From: Candidatus Enterosoma merdigallinarum
GTDB taxonomy: Bacteria > Bacillota_I > Bacilli_A > RFN20 > CAG-288
Direction: 5' to 3'
DNA length: 64,000 bases
Assembly (NCBI GenBank): GCA_018714385.1
Contig: DVNL01000002.1
Coordinates: 177,526 to 241,525 of the forward strand
This document shows positions 18,092 through 25,861 of the stretch, piece after piece (within the stretch, counting starts at the first letter, position 1; every line of letters begins with the position of its first letter). The notes beneath the pieces were generated by a model. The model had not been told where the DNA came from, did no database searches, and saw only the letters and a program-made list of their open reading frames with translations. The position numbers and the translations under genes were made by a program.

Positions 18092-18119
18092 TTGACAAAT
18101 CGCTGAATTGTTTTGTCAA
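18092..18119. repeat. Inverted repeat between the EF-G-like gene and glgC
   Basis: TTGACAAA (18092-18099) and TTTGTCAA (18112-18119) form a perfect 8-bp inverted repeat with a 12-nt spacer, about 70 bp upstream of the glgC -10. It could be an operator for a second regulator of the glycogen operon. A weaker cre-like sequence (two mismatches) lies at 18065-18078. Confidence 0.45.
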
Positions 18120-18188
18120 TTCAAGAATGAAAAGGCGGAAATTGGGCGTTTTTCACGATTTCGTCTTTCCTATACAATTTTTGTGTTT

Positions 18189-18217
18189 TATAATTACTAA
18201 TGTTGAAAGCGTTTACA
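18189..18217 (+). promoter_or_regulatory. glgC promoter -10 with overlapping perfect cre box
   Basis: TATAAT (18189-18194) is followed at 18204-18217 by TGAAAGCGTTTACA, which matches the cre consensus at every position. The cre covers the predicted start site and lies just before the AGGAGG (18221-18226), so CcpA should block transcription when a preferred sugar is abundant. The -35 region (TTTCCT) is weak. Confidence 0.75.
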
Positions 18218-18232
18218 ACAAGGAGGCTATCA

Positions 18233-19345
18233 ATGAAAGCAGAGATGGTAGCAGTCATCCTGGCTGGAGGAAGGGGCACCCGTCTCCACTCCCTGACGGC
18301 CAAGATCGCGAAGCCTGCAGTGTTTTTCGGCGGGAAATACAGAATCATCGACTTCCCTCTCTCCAACTGCGCCAACTCCGGCATCTCCGCTGTCGGCGTT
18401 GCCACCCAGTACGAGTCCACGGCTTTGAACACCTACATCGGCACCGGCAGGAACTGGGGTCTCAACGGCACGGGCGCTCTCACGTCCATCCTGCCTCCGA
18501 GGGAAACCCCCGACGGAGCCAGCTGGTATCTGGGAACGGCTGACGCCATCTATCAGAACATCGACTGGCTGGACAAGACGCATTGCGAGTATGTCGTCAT
18601 TCTCTCGGGGGACCATATTTATAAGATGGACTATTCCGAGATGCTCGCCTTCCACAAGAAGAATGCGGCGGATGTCACCATCGCCACCATTCGCGTCCCG
18701 ATGAGCGAGGCGAGCCGCTTCGGCATCGTTCTCACCGACGAGGAGCACCGCATCACGGAGTTCCAGGAGAAGCCGAAGAACCCCAAGTCGGATCTCGCCT
18801 CCATGGGCATCTACATCTTCAATTATTCCTTGCTCCGGGAAAGCCTCATCGCCGACCATGCCCTGCCCAAATCGAGCCACGATTTCGGAAAGGACATCCT
18901 TCCTACCCTCTTGAAGGCCGGGAAGCGTCTCTTCGCCTATGCCTTCTCCGGCTATTGGAAGGACGTCGGAACGGTCCATTCGCTCTGGGAGGCCAACATG
19001 GATCTCCTCGATCCGGAATGCTCCCTCCGCCTCTATGCCAAGGACTTCAAGATCTTTTCCGCCGACACCTTCTCCAGGCCGCAACTGGTCAGCAAGACCG
19101 GAAGCGTCGATGACTGCATCGTCAACCAAGGGGCCGTCATCGAGGGAAAGTGCGTCCACTCCGTCATCTCCAACGAGGTCGTCGTCGAAAAGGGAGCGGT
19201 TGTCGAGGATTCGATGATCATGCCCGGTGCCGTCATCAAGAGCGGCGTCACCATCAAGAATGCGATCATCGGCTCTTCCGTCGTCGTCGATAAGGACAAG
19301 ATCGGAACGCAGGACGATATCGTCCTCTACACGGAGGAAGACTAA
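18233..19345 (+). CDS. glgC: Glucose-1-phosphate adenylyltransferase (ADP-glucose pyrophosphorylase), catalytic subunit
   Basis: The enzyme makes ADP-glucose from glucose-1-phosphate and ATP, the committed step of glycogen synthesis. The 370-residue product starts at the ATG at 18233, 7 nt after AGGAGG; the longer frame from 18200 runs through the cre box and is rejected. The nucleotide-binding motif GGRGTRL is at residues 12-18, followed by [19 protein letters not shown]. The C-terminal third is a left-handed beta helix of hexapeptide repeats. It is followed after 1 nt by glgD and then glgA, as in Bacillus-type glycogen operons. Regulation by CcpA is suggested by the cre box in the leader. 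Confidence 0.95.
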   Translation: MKAEMVAVILAGGRGTRLHSLTAKIAKPAVFFGGKYRIIDFPLSNCANSGISAVGVATQYESTALNTYIGTGRNWGLNGTGALTSILPPRETPDGASWYLGTADAIYQNIDWLDKTHCEYVVILSGDHIYKMDYSEMLAFHKKNAADVTIATIRVPMSEASRFGIVLTDEEHRITEFQEKPKNPKSDLASMGIYIFNYSLLRESLIADHALPKSSHDFGKDILPTLLKAGKRLFAYAFSGYWKDVGTVHSLWEANMDLLDPECSLRLYAKDFKIFSADTFSRPQLVSKTGSVDDCIVNQGAVIEGKCVHSVISNEVVVEKGAVVEDSMIMPGAVIKSGVTIKNAIIGSSVVVDKDKIGTQDDIVLYTEED

Positions 19346-19346
19346 A

Positions 19347-20462
19347 ATGGCTGTCAAGGTATTAGGTCTGGTCGATTGCTTCAATAGCCCGGAATTCGGC
19401 CCGATGACCAAGCATAGGGCTATCGCTTCCACCTCTTTCCTTGGAAGATACGCCTTCATCGATTTCCAGCTTTCCAACTTCCTTAATTCCAACATTCCCT
19501 ATATCGGCATCCTCTGCCAGAAGCACATCCGTTCCCTCTCCCGCCACGTCGGAAGCGGAAACTCCTGGATCAACAACACGAAGATCGGACAGTTCCAGAT
19601 CCTTTACGATGAGCCCAACGTCTCCAATCCCGGATACAACACCGATGTCGCCGACCTCTTCGAGAACAAATGGTTCCTCAACGCCGTCAAGCCCGACTAT
19701 GTCGTCATCGCCCCGCCCTACATGGTCTATCGTGCCGACTTCCAGGCCCTCCTCAATGACCACATCAATTCCGGATCGCGCATCTCGCTCCTCTACACCC
19801 ATCAGAAGGGACTAAAGAAGAATTTCATCGGCGCCAAGAAGATCTACATCTCCGACAGGGGAAAGGTCACCCGTATTGAGATCAACCGGGGCGAGATGGA
19901 CGAAGGCGATATCTCCATGGGAACCTTTATCATGGACTATCCGATGCTCGAAAGCCTTCTGGAATATGCCCAGGGGACCTCTTCCTTCTTCTCCATCTCC
20001 GACACGCTGAACCACATCTCCCCCTCCGTCCTCATCAAGGCCGTCCGCCACGAAGGCTATGTCCGCTCCTTCGATTCTCTGAGCAACTATCTCAAGTCCT
20101 CCCTCGAACTTCTCAACGAGGAGACCTATTCGACCCTCTTCAGCGAGGACTGGCCGATCTACACCAAGTCCTATGACACCGCCCCCGTCCTCTACAAGAA
20201 GGGCGGAAGCGCGACGAATTCCTATATCGCCAATGGTTCCATCATCGAAGGGACGGTCATCAACTCCATCCTCGGAAGAGGCGTCCGCGTCAAGAAGGGC
20301 GCCGTCTTGAAGAACGCCATCATCGGAAGCGATGCCTCTATTTCCGAGAACATCCATATCGAGAATGCCATCGTCGACAAGGAAGCCCAGGTCATCCACG
20401 TCAAGGAAGTCGTCGGAACGGCCGACAATCCGCTCTACATCGCCCAGGGGGACATCGTCTGA
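19347..20462 (+). CDS. glgD: ADP-glucose pyrophosphorylase regulatory subunit GlgD
   Basis: The 371-residue GlgC paralogue (ATG at 19347) keeps the fold and the C-terminal hexapeptide-repeat helix but lacks the catalytic GGRGTRL loop: the corresponding N-terminus reads VLGLVDCFNSPEFGPMTKHR. In Bacillota GlgD pairs with GlgC and modulates the heteromer. The stop codon overlaps the glgA ATG (TGATG), giving translational coupling. The second gene of glgCDA. Confidence 0.93.
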   Translation: MAVKVLGLVDCFNSPEFGPMTKHRAIASTSFLGRYAFIDFQLSNFLNSNIPYIGILCQKHIRSLSRHVGSGNSWINNTKIGQFQILYDEPNVSNPGYNTDVADLFENKWFLNAVKPDYVVIAPPYMVYRADFQALLNDHINSGSRISLLYTHQKGLKKNFIGAKKIYISDRGKVTRIEINRGEMDEGDISMGTFIMDYPMLESLLEYAQGTSSFFSISDTLNHISPSVLIKAVRHEGYVRSFDSLSNYLKSSLELLNEETYSTLFSEDWPIYTKSYDTAPVLYKKGGSATNSYIANGSIIEGTVINSILGRGVRVKKGAVLKNAIIGSDASISENIHIENAIVDKEAQVIHVKEVVGTADNPLYIAQGDIV

Positions 20463-21868
20463 TGAAAATCCTTCTGGTCACAAGCGAGGCCCTTCCCTAC
20501 GTCAAGTCGGGAGGCCTGGCGGACTTCATCTTCTCCTTCGGAAAGGCGCTCAAGGACAAGGGCGTCGATGTTTCCGTCATCGTCCCTCTCTACAAGTCCA
20601 TCCGCGACAAGCATCAGGAGGTCCTTTCCGACCTCTATGATACCTTCGACTTCAAGATGGGATGGCGGACCCAGGGTTGCGGCGTCTTCCACCATCGTAT
20701 CGAGGACATCGACTACTACTTCACGGCCATGGACCGCTTCGACAGAGACGGCATGTACGGCTATGGCGACGACAATGAGCGCTTCGCCTGCTTCATGATG
20801 GCGGTCAACACCTTCATCACGCGGCACAACGAATACGATGTCGTCCACTGCAACGATTGGCAGACGGCCGTCCTTCCTTTGCTGCTCCGCTACAACAGCA
20901 AATCCATCAAGACAATTCTTACCATCCACAATCCGGCTTTCCAGGGCTGGGCGGGAAGAGACGACCTTGGCAACTTCTTCAATCTCAGCACGGATTGCTA
21001 TGATTCCGGGCTCGTCCGCATGGGCGATTCCTTCAACTTTTTGAAGACCGGCATCATGACGGCCGACAAGATCTCCACCGTCAGCCGCACCCACTGCCAG
21101 GAGCTTCTCAACGACCATATCGGCTTCGGCGGCATCGGCGCCATCCTCGATTGGTGCCGCCACAACGATTTCGTCGGCATCGTCAACGGCCTGGACGTCG
21201 ATATCTGGGATCCGGCCACCGACGACAAGCTCGCCAGGAACTACACCCTTTACGACTACAAGGTCGGAAAGAGGGCGAACAGGGAGAAGATCCTCAACGA
21301 CCTTGGCATGTCCACCAATTTCCGCGGCGCCCTCTATTCCTGCATCACGCGTCTTTCCGGACAGAAGGGCATCGACAGGCTCATCTCTTGCATGCCGGAG
21401 CTGAGGAAGTCCGATTCCCGGCTGATCATCATCGGGACGGGCGACATGGAGAACGAGGTTCTCTACAACGCCCTGAAGTATCCCGAGGTCTACCACGTCA
21501 AGCGCTACGACGAGAATCTCGCCCACCTTCTCTATGCCGCCAGCGACTACTTCCTCATGCCCTCCTATTTCGAGCCCTGCGGAACCAGCCAGATGATCTC
21601 CATGCGCTATGGCACGGTTCCCATCGTCAGCAACGTCGGCGGCCTCAACGACACGGTCAAAGACATCAATCTCGGCTATGAGGCGACGGGATTCGTCTTC
21701 AACAACAACGATCCGACCGCCTACATGAACTGCTTCATCGCCTCTTCCCGCTACTTCTACGAGCCCGGACTCGACAGGCTCATCCAGGAGGGCATGAAGG
21801 GCGACTATTCCTGGGCCAGATCCGCCGAGGAGTACCTGAAGCTCTACGATTCCATCACCTGGAAGTAG
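20462..21868 (+). CDS. glgA: Glycogen synthase (GT5)
   Basis: The 468-residue enzyme transfers glucose from ADP-glucose to the non-reducing end of an alpha-1,4-glucan. The K-x-G-G-L motif appears as KSGGLAD at residues 15-21, and the C-terminal acceptor-side motif region FLMPSYFEPCGTSQMISMRYG is present, with the catalytic glutamate in FEPCG. Length is normal for the family. Its ATG overlaps the glgD stop. No branching enzyme or phosphorylase gene lies in the window, so those steps must be encoded elsewhere. No clear terminator follows it; the rpmF promoter begins within 16 nt of the stop. Confidence 0.95.
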   Translation: MKILLVTSEALPYVKSGGLADFIFSFGKALKDKGVDVSVIVPLYKSIRDKHQEVLSDLYDTFDFKMGWRTQGCGVFHHRIEDIDYYFTAMDRFDRDGMYGYGDDNERFACFMMAVNTFITRHNEYDVVHCNDWQTAVLPLLLRYNSKSIKTILTIHNPAFQGWAGRDDLGNFFNLSTDCYDSGLVRMGDSFNFLKTGIMTADKISTVSRTHCQELLNDHIGFGGIGAILDWCRHNDFVGIVNGLDVDIWDPATDDKLARNYTLYDYKVGKRANREKILNDLGMSTNFRGALYSCITRLSGQKGIDRLISCMPELRKSDSRLIIIGTGDMENEVLYNALKYPEVYHVKRYDENLAHLLYAASDYFLMPSYFEPCGTSQMISMRYGTVPIVSNVGGLNDTVKDINLGYEATGFVFNNNDPTAYMNCFIASSRYFYEPGLDRLIQEGMKGDYSWARSAEEYLKLYDSITWK

Positions 21869-21883
21869 TCTTCAAAAATCCTG

Positions 21884-21937
21884 TTTACTTTCTCGCCGCA
21901 AGAAAGTATAATGTCTGTTGCTGTTTTGTCTAGACAA
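21884..21937 (+). promoter_or_regulatory. rpmF promoter with palindrome near the start site
   Basis: TTTACT (21884-21889), a 17-bp spacer and TATAAT (21907-21912) form a good promoter. A perfect 12-bp palindrome TTGTCTAGACAA (21926-21937) starts about 14 nt after the -10, inside the leader, where it could be an operator. The ribosome site GGAGG is at 21949-21953. Confidence 0.7.
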
Positions 21938-21961
21938 CAAGTAGAAACGGAGGATAAGACC

Positions 21962-22150
21962 ATGGCAGTACCTTTCAGAAGAACGGGAGTGACCAAGAAG
22001 CGCATCAGAAGAGGACATATCGGTCTCACGGCCGTCAACACTGGCGTTTGCCCCAACTGCGGAGCTTCCGTCAGGCCTCATCACGTCTGCCCCAGCTGCG
22101 GCTATTACAAGGGCAGGAAGGTCATGGACGTCAAGTCCGACCAGGACTAA
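21962..22150 (+). CDS. rpmF: 50S ribosomal protein L32
   Basis: The 62-residue basic protein starts at the ATG at 21962, 8 nt after GGAGG. It begins MAVPFRRTGVTKKRIRRGHI, typical of L32, and carries the zinc-binding pattern C-x-x-C ... C-x-x-C (CPNCG and CPSCGYYKGRKV). The usual Firmicute neighbours yceD and plsX are not next to it. It has its own promoter and terminator. Confidence 0.95.
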   Translation: MAVPFRRTGVTKKRIRRGHIGLTAVNTGVCPNCGASVRPHHVCPSCGYYKGRKVMDVKSDQD

Positions 22151-22173
22151 CCTCCGAATATCCCAGAAGACAG

Positions 22174-22197
22174 GGGCTCGCCAGTCGAGCCCTTTTT
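22174..22197 (+). terminator. Terminator after rpmF
   Basis: GGGCTCG (22174-22180) pairs with CGAGCCC (22186-22192) around a 5-nt loop, followed by TTTTT. Confidence 0.88.
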
Positions 22198-22216
22198 CAT
22201 CGAAAGGAAGGACAAA

Positions 22217-22684
22217 ATGACCTATCTCGAAAGGATAACCTATCTCGAGGGACGTTTCCTAGAGGTGTTCCAGTACGCCCTCTACAACGCCTATCGCGTC
22301 GCCACCTTCTCTGACGGCGTGAAGGATCTTACGCCCCAGTCGGACACCGAGGAAAACGTCCAGGCCAAGGAAAGCCAGGCCAGGGCACATCTGATCGAAA
22401 GCCAGGGGAAAGGCTTCGACGCCATCGCTGAGGGTCTCTTCGGTCACGGACTCTCCTTCAAGGACGAGAAGGAGCTCAAGAGCCTGCTTCTCAAGCGGAA
22501 CTATCTCGTCTCCTATTTCTTCGTCGACTGCGCAAGGGAGCTTGCCAAAGAGGATCCCAAGGTCTACGAGAACAAGATCGACGAGCTTCAGGAGTACGTC
22601 GATAGGGCGATCGCCCTCAACGGATCCCTCGCCAAGGCGTTTGACAAGATCCTCGACAGGGACTATCGCCATCGCGGGATGTGA
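22217..22684 (+). CDS. Helical protein of unknown function (155 aa)
   Basis: The ATG at 22217 has GGAAGGA upstream. The product is charged and predicted helical, with no signal peptide or membrane segment: a Tyr/Glu-rich start (TYLERITYLEGRFLEVFQYAL), a middle rich in Gln/Ala/Glu and a C-terminus DRAIALNGSLAKAFDKILDRD. I recognise no catalytic motif. It sits between the rpmF terminator and its own terminator at 22731, so it is expressed by read-through or from a promoter I cannot see. GC-biased third positions support it as a real gene. Confidence 0.7.
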   Translation: MTYLERITYLEGRFLEVFQYALYNAYRVATFSDGVKDLTPQSDTEENVQAKESQARAHLIESQGKGFDAIAEGLFGHGLSFKDEKELKSLLLKRNYLVSYFFVDCARELAKEDPKVYENKIDELQEYVDRAIALNGSLAKAFDKILDRDYRHRGM

Positions 22685-22730
22685 AGAAGGGACGGACTTG
22701 TAACTTCCCTGAAGTGCCGCTGATTTATAT

Positions 22731-22774
22731 GCCCTATGGATTGTGCTGGTTTCGCTTAATCCATGGGGCTTTTT
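22731..22774 (+). terminator. Terminator upstream of the rsmB-like operon
   Basis: GCCCTATGGATT (22731-22742) pairs with AATCCATGGGGC (22758-22769) over 12 bp with one G-T pair, followed by TTTTT. Confidence 0.85.
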
Positions 22775-22778
22775 GGGC

Positions 22779-22784
22779 TATAAT
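22779..22784 (+). promoter_or_regulatory. -10 box of the rsmB-rlmN-prkC operon
   Basis: A TATAAT starts 5 nt after the preceding terminator's T-run and 18 nt before the ATG at 22802, with CAGGAGAC in between. The -35 (TTAATC) would overlap the terminator stem and is weak. Confidence 0.5.
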
Positions 22785-22801
22785 CTTCTCAGGAGACATC
22801 T

Positions 22802-24079
22802 ATGCCCGATTTTTCAGCTGAAGTGTTGGCCTTGAGACGGATCCTGGGCCAGAGGAAGACCTATCGCGAGACGATCTTCCGCATCATCGCCATGGAGAAG
22901 ATCGCCCCTTCTTCCGTCAAGGAACTGAAGAGGAACGTCTTTGCTGTGCTTCGCCGTTATTTCTCTCTTTCCTTCGAGGTGGATTCTCTCTTCCCTTCCC
23001 TTCCAAAGGACGAAGACGAGAGGTATCTCGCCTTGGTGGCGCTCTATCAGCTCCGCTATCGGAAGGATGTCGAAAGGGAGCAGATCAAATCCTGTTATTA
23101 TTCGACACACTTTGCGATGCGTCTTTCCGGGGATTGCGATGTTTCGTATTTCAAGATAGAACAGGCTTCCATGAAGCCTTTCGCCATACCGGAAGGCTTG
23201 AAGAAGAAGCCCTACACCTACAATTCCCTGGCTTTGGAGATACCGGATTTCCTCTTGCGGGATCTTGTCTTCTCCTATGGCCCGGAGAAGGCGAGGGAGA
23301 TCGCCCTCTCCTTGCGGGAGATGCCCCATGCCACCTTGGTGGAAAACCGTTTCCTGTCCGATGGCGGGAGGATAGAAGGAGCAAGACGGATCGATACAGA
23401 CAAAGGCAATATCTATCTTCTGGAGTCGGGTCGAGAGGAAAAGGAGATGGAGGCCATCAAGAAGGGCTACTTCCATCCGCTCGAACTAGTCAAGGCCATG
23501 GCTCTATCCTTACTTCCGGACTTCTTCGTGGAGATGGATTGCCTCCTTCTCAATCAGAGGCTTCCCTATCTCTCCTGTGCCCTTGCCTCACGCTACAAGG
23601 ATCTTCCCGGCCTGCGCGTGACGCCTGTCTTTGAAAAGGAGGAGCGTTACCGTTCGGCCATCGACACCATCTGCGCTTTGAAGGCAAACGGCAAGGTCCA
23701 TCCGCTTCTTTGCGAGAACGACCTTGTCAAGACATATTTCCCTTACGATTCGATGGATGTCGTTATCCAGCAAGGAAGCGACATCGGCATCGGAAAGATC
23801 GGGATGCGGCCGGACATCCTTCCCGATCTCACGGAGAAGGACGTGAGGGATTCCTGCTATCGCCAGACGCAGGAGCTTGTCGCCGCTTCCGGATTCGTCA
23901 GGAAGGATGGCTATCTTCTCTTCATCAATTCGGGATTGACGATGAACGAGACGCGGAACGTCCGGGAGTCCTTCCTATCTCTGAGAAAGAATTACGAGGT
24001 CGTTTCCGATTCTTATCTGCTTCCCGGGCGCTATCGGACCGAGGGAGGCTACTATTGTCTGTTCAGGAGGATAAAATGA
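22802..24079 (+). CDS. rsmB: RsmB-like protein lacking catalytic residues (degenerate 16S rRNA m5C methyltransferase)
   Basis: Position directly upstream of rlmN-prpC-prkC-rsgA-rpe is where rsmB sits in Bacillota, and the 425-residue length, the NusB-like helical N-terminus (residues 1-125) and overall order fit. The catalytic machinery is gone. The motif IV region reads QGSDIGIGKIGMRPDI (324-339), where DAPCSGLG...NPDI is expected, so the cysteine is Asp327. The motif VI region reads LLFINSGLTMNE (372-383), where STCTxxPEEN is expected, so the second cysteine is Ser377. The Gly-rich SAM loop (AAPGGKT) is not recognisable near residues 243-256. It is probably an inactive scaffold, or has another role. 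Its TGA overlaps the rlmN ATG. Confidence 0.75.
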   Translation: MPDFSAEVLALRRILGQRKTYRETIFRIIAMEKIAPSSVKELKRNVFAVLRRYFSLSFEVDSLFPSLPKDEDERYLALVALYQLRYRKDVEREQIKSCYYSTHFAMRLSGDCDVSYFKIEQASMKPFAIPEGLKKKPYTYNSLALEIPDFLLRDLVFSYGPEKAREIALSLREMPHATLVENRFLSDGGRIEGARRIDTDKGNIYLLESGREEKEMEAIKKGYFHPLELVKAMALSLLPDFFVEMDCLLLNQRLPYLSCALASRYKDLPGLRVTPVFEKEERYRSAIDTICALKANGKVHPLLCENDLVKTYFPYDSMDVVIQQGSDIGIGKIGMRPDILPDLTEKDVRDSCYRQTQELVAASGFVRKDGYLLFINSGLTMNETRNVRESFLSLRKNYEVVSDSYLLPGRYRTEGGYYCLFRRIK

Positions 24080-25119
24080 AGAGCATCTATGGCTTCTCCT
24101 ATCCGGAGCTCGAAGAGGAAATGCTCTCCTTGGGGCAGAGCAAGTTCCGTGCCAAGCAGATCTATGCCTGGCTCTACAAGAAAGACGTCACCTCTTTCGA
24201 CGAGATGACGGACATCTCCAAGGCCTTCCGGGACGAACTGAAGTCCCGATATGACTTTTACGTCCCCGAATGCACCGTCCGTCAGGAATCCAAGGACGGG
24301 ACGGTCAAAAGCCTCTTCCGCATGAAAGACGGGGAAGAGGTGGAAAGCGTCCTGATGCATTACGTCTATGGCTATGCTGTCTGTGTCTCTAGCCAGGTCG
24401 GCTGCAACATGGGCTGCGCCTTCTGTGCCTCCGGCCTCCTCAAGAGGAAGAGGAACCTCACCGCCGAGGAGATGCTCGGACAGGTCCTCTCCTATGACCG
24501 CTATCTGAAGGAAAAGGACGAGAACCTGAGGGTGAGCCACGTCGTCGTGATGGGGACGGGAGAACCCTTCGACAACTATGACAACGTCCTCTCCTTCGTC
24601 CGCAACGTCAATTCGCCTTTCGGCTTGGATATCGGCGCAAGGCACATCACCGTCTCCACCTGCGGCATCGTCCCAGGAATCCTCCGCTTCGGAAAGGAGG
24701 GGCTCCAGATCAACCTGGCGATATCCCTCCATGCCCCGGACGACGAGAGAAGGGACAGACTGATGCCGATCAACAAGGCATATCCGCTGGAGAAGCTCAT
24801 TCCGGCCATCATCCAGTACTACAAGGATTCCGGCGGGAGGCGCTGCACCTTCGAGTATGTCATGATCAAGGACTTCAACGATTCCATCGCCGATGCGAAG
24901 AAGCTCTACAATCTCATCTATCCGACGCACGGGTTCGTCAACCTGATCCCACTCAATCCCGTCAAGGAGAAGGGCCTTCTTCGAAGCGACGACGAGAGGA
25001 TAGACGCCTTCCATCGCTATCTTCTCTCCAAGGGGATCAAGTCGACGATACGAAAGGAATTCGGCAGCGACATCGATGCCGCCTGCGGACAACTGAGGGC
25101 AAAATATGCAAACAAGTGA
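24076..25119 (+). CDS. rlmN: 23S rRNA m2A2503 / tRNA m2A37 methyltransferase (radical SAM)
   Basis: The 347-residue protein starts at the ATG at 24076, overlapping the rsmB-like stop (ATGA) with AGGAGG just upstream. The radical-SAM cluster motif is C110-x3-C114-x2-C117 (CNMGCAFC). The GTGEPFDNYDN motif and the C-terminal AACGQL cysteine, which forms the covalent adduct, are present. RlmN methylates A2503 of 23S rRNA and A37 of some tRNAs. The gene overlaps the phosphatase gene by 14 nt. Confidence 0.95.
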   Translation: MKSIYGFSYPELEEEMLSLGQSKFRAKQIYAWLYKKDVTSFDEMTDISKAFRDELKSRYDFYVPECTVRQESKDGTVKSLFRMKDGEEVESVLMHYVYGYAVCVSSQVGCNMGCAFCASGLLKRKRNLTAEEMLGQVLSYDRYLKEKDENLRVSHVVVMGTGEPFDNYDNVLSFVRNVNSPFGLDIGARHITVSTCGIVPGILRFGKEGLQINLAISLHAPDDERRDRLMPINKAYPLEKLIPAIIQYYKDSGGRRCTFEYVMIKDFNDSIADAKKLYNLIYPTHGFVNLIPLNPVKEKGLLRSDDERIDAFHRYLLSKGIKSTIRKEFGSDIDAACGQLRAKYANK

Positions 25120-25861
25120 GAAGAGAAGACGGTTCTCCTGCCTGAGCGACATCGGGACGGCCAGGAAGAACAACGAGGATGCGGCCTATGCCGCAAGTAG
25201 CCAGTTCGGCGCGCTTTTGATCGTCGCCGACGGCATGGGAGGCCATCGGAAGGGCGAGATGGCAAGCAAGATCGTCCTCGACGAGCTCTCCCAGGATTTC
25301 GCCTCCGCCCGGCACGCCTTCTCTCCCGACAGGGCGATGAAGTTCCTCAAGAAGGGACTGAAGAAGGCGAACAAGAGGATCTACAAGCTTTCCCTCTCGG
25401 GGAACGACTACAAGGAGATGGGGACGACAGCCGTCTGCGCCTTCATCACGCCGGAGAAGGCCTTGGTCTGCAACATCGGCGACAGCCGCTGCTATGCCTA
25501 TTCCAAGAGGAACGGATTGATGCGGATCACGACCGATCAGACCTACGTGGAGCTTCTCTTCGAGACGGGCAAGATCACCAAGAGCGAGATGCGCACCCAT
25601 CCCCAGAGGAATCTTCTCATCAATGCCATCGGCATCAATCCCGATCTCAACGAAATCCAGGAAAGGGTCGTCGAGAAGGAGGACTACGACATCCTCCTGC
25701 TCTGTTCCGACGGCCTCTACAATGCCGTCAGCGAGGACAGGATCGCCGAGATCCTCGCCTCGATGGAGGAGGCGCCTATCCTGGCAAAGAAGCTCATCGA
25801 CGAGGCCTTGCTCAACAGGGGGACGGACAACATCGCCGTCTCTTTGTGGGAGAACTTCTGA
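25106..25861 (+). CDS. prpC: PP2C-family Ser/Thr phosphatase
   Basis: The 251-residue PPM-type phosphatase starts at the ATG at 25106. Motifs in order are SDIGTARKNNEDA, ADGMGGHRKGE (metal-binding Asp), GTTAVCAFI, NIGDSRCYAY, LLCSDGLYNAVSE and GTDNIAV. It is the antagonist of the kinase encoded immediately downstream, overlapping by one TGATG. It is cytoplasmic with no membrane segment. Confidence 0.93.
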   Translation: MQTSEKRRRFSCLSDIGTARKNNEDAAYAASSQFGALLIVADGMGGHRKGEMASKIVLDELSQDFASARHAFSPDRAMKFLKKGLKKANKRIYKLSLSGNDYKEMGTTAVCAFITPEKALVCNIGDSRCYAYSKRNGLMRITTDQTYVELLFETGKITKSEMRTHPQRNLLINAIGINPDLNEIQERVVEKEDYDILLLCSDGLYNAVSEDRIAEILASMEEAPILAKKLIDEALLNRGTDNIAVSLWENF

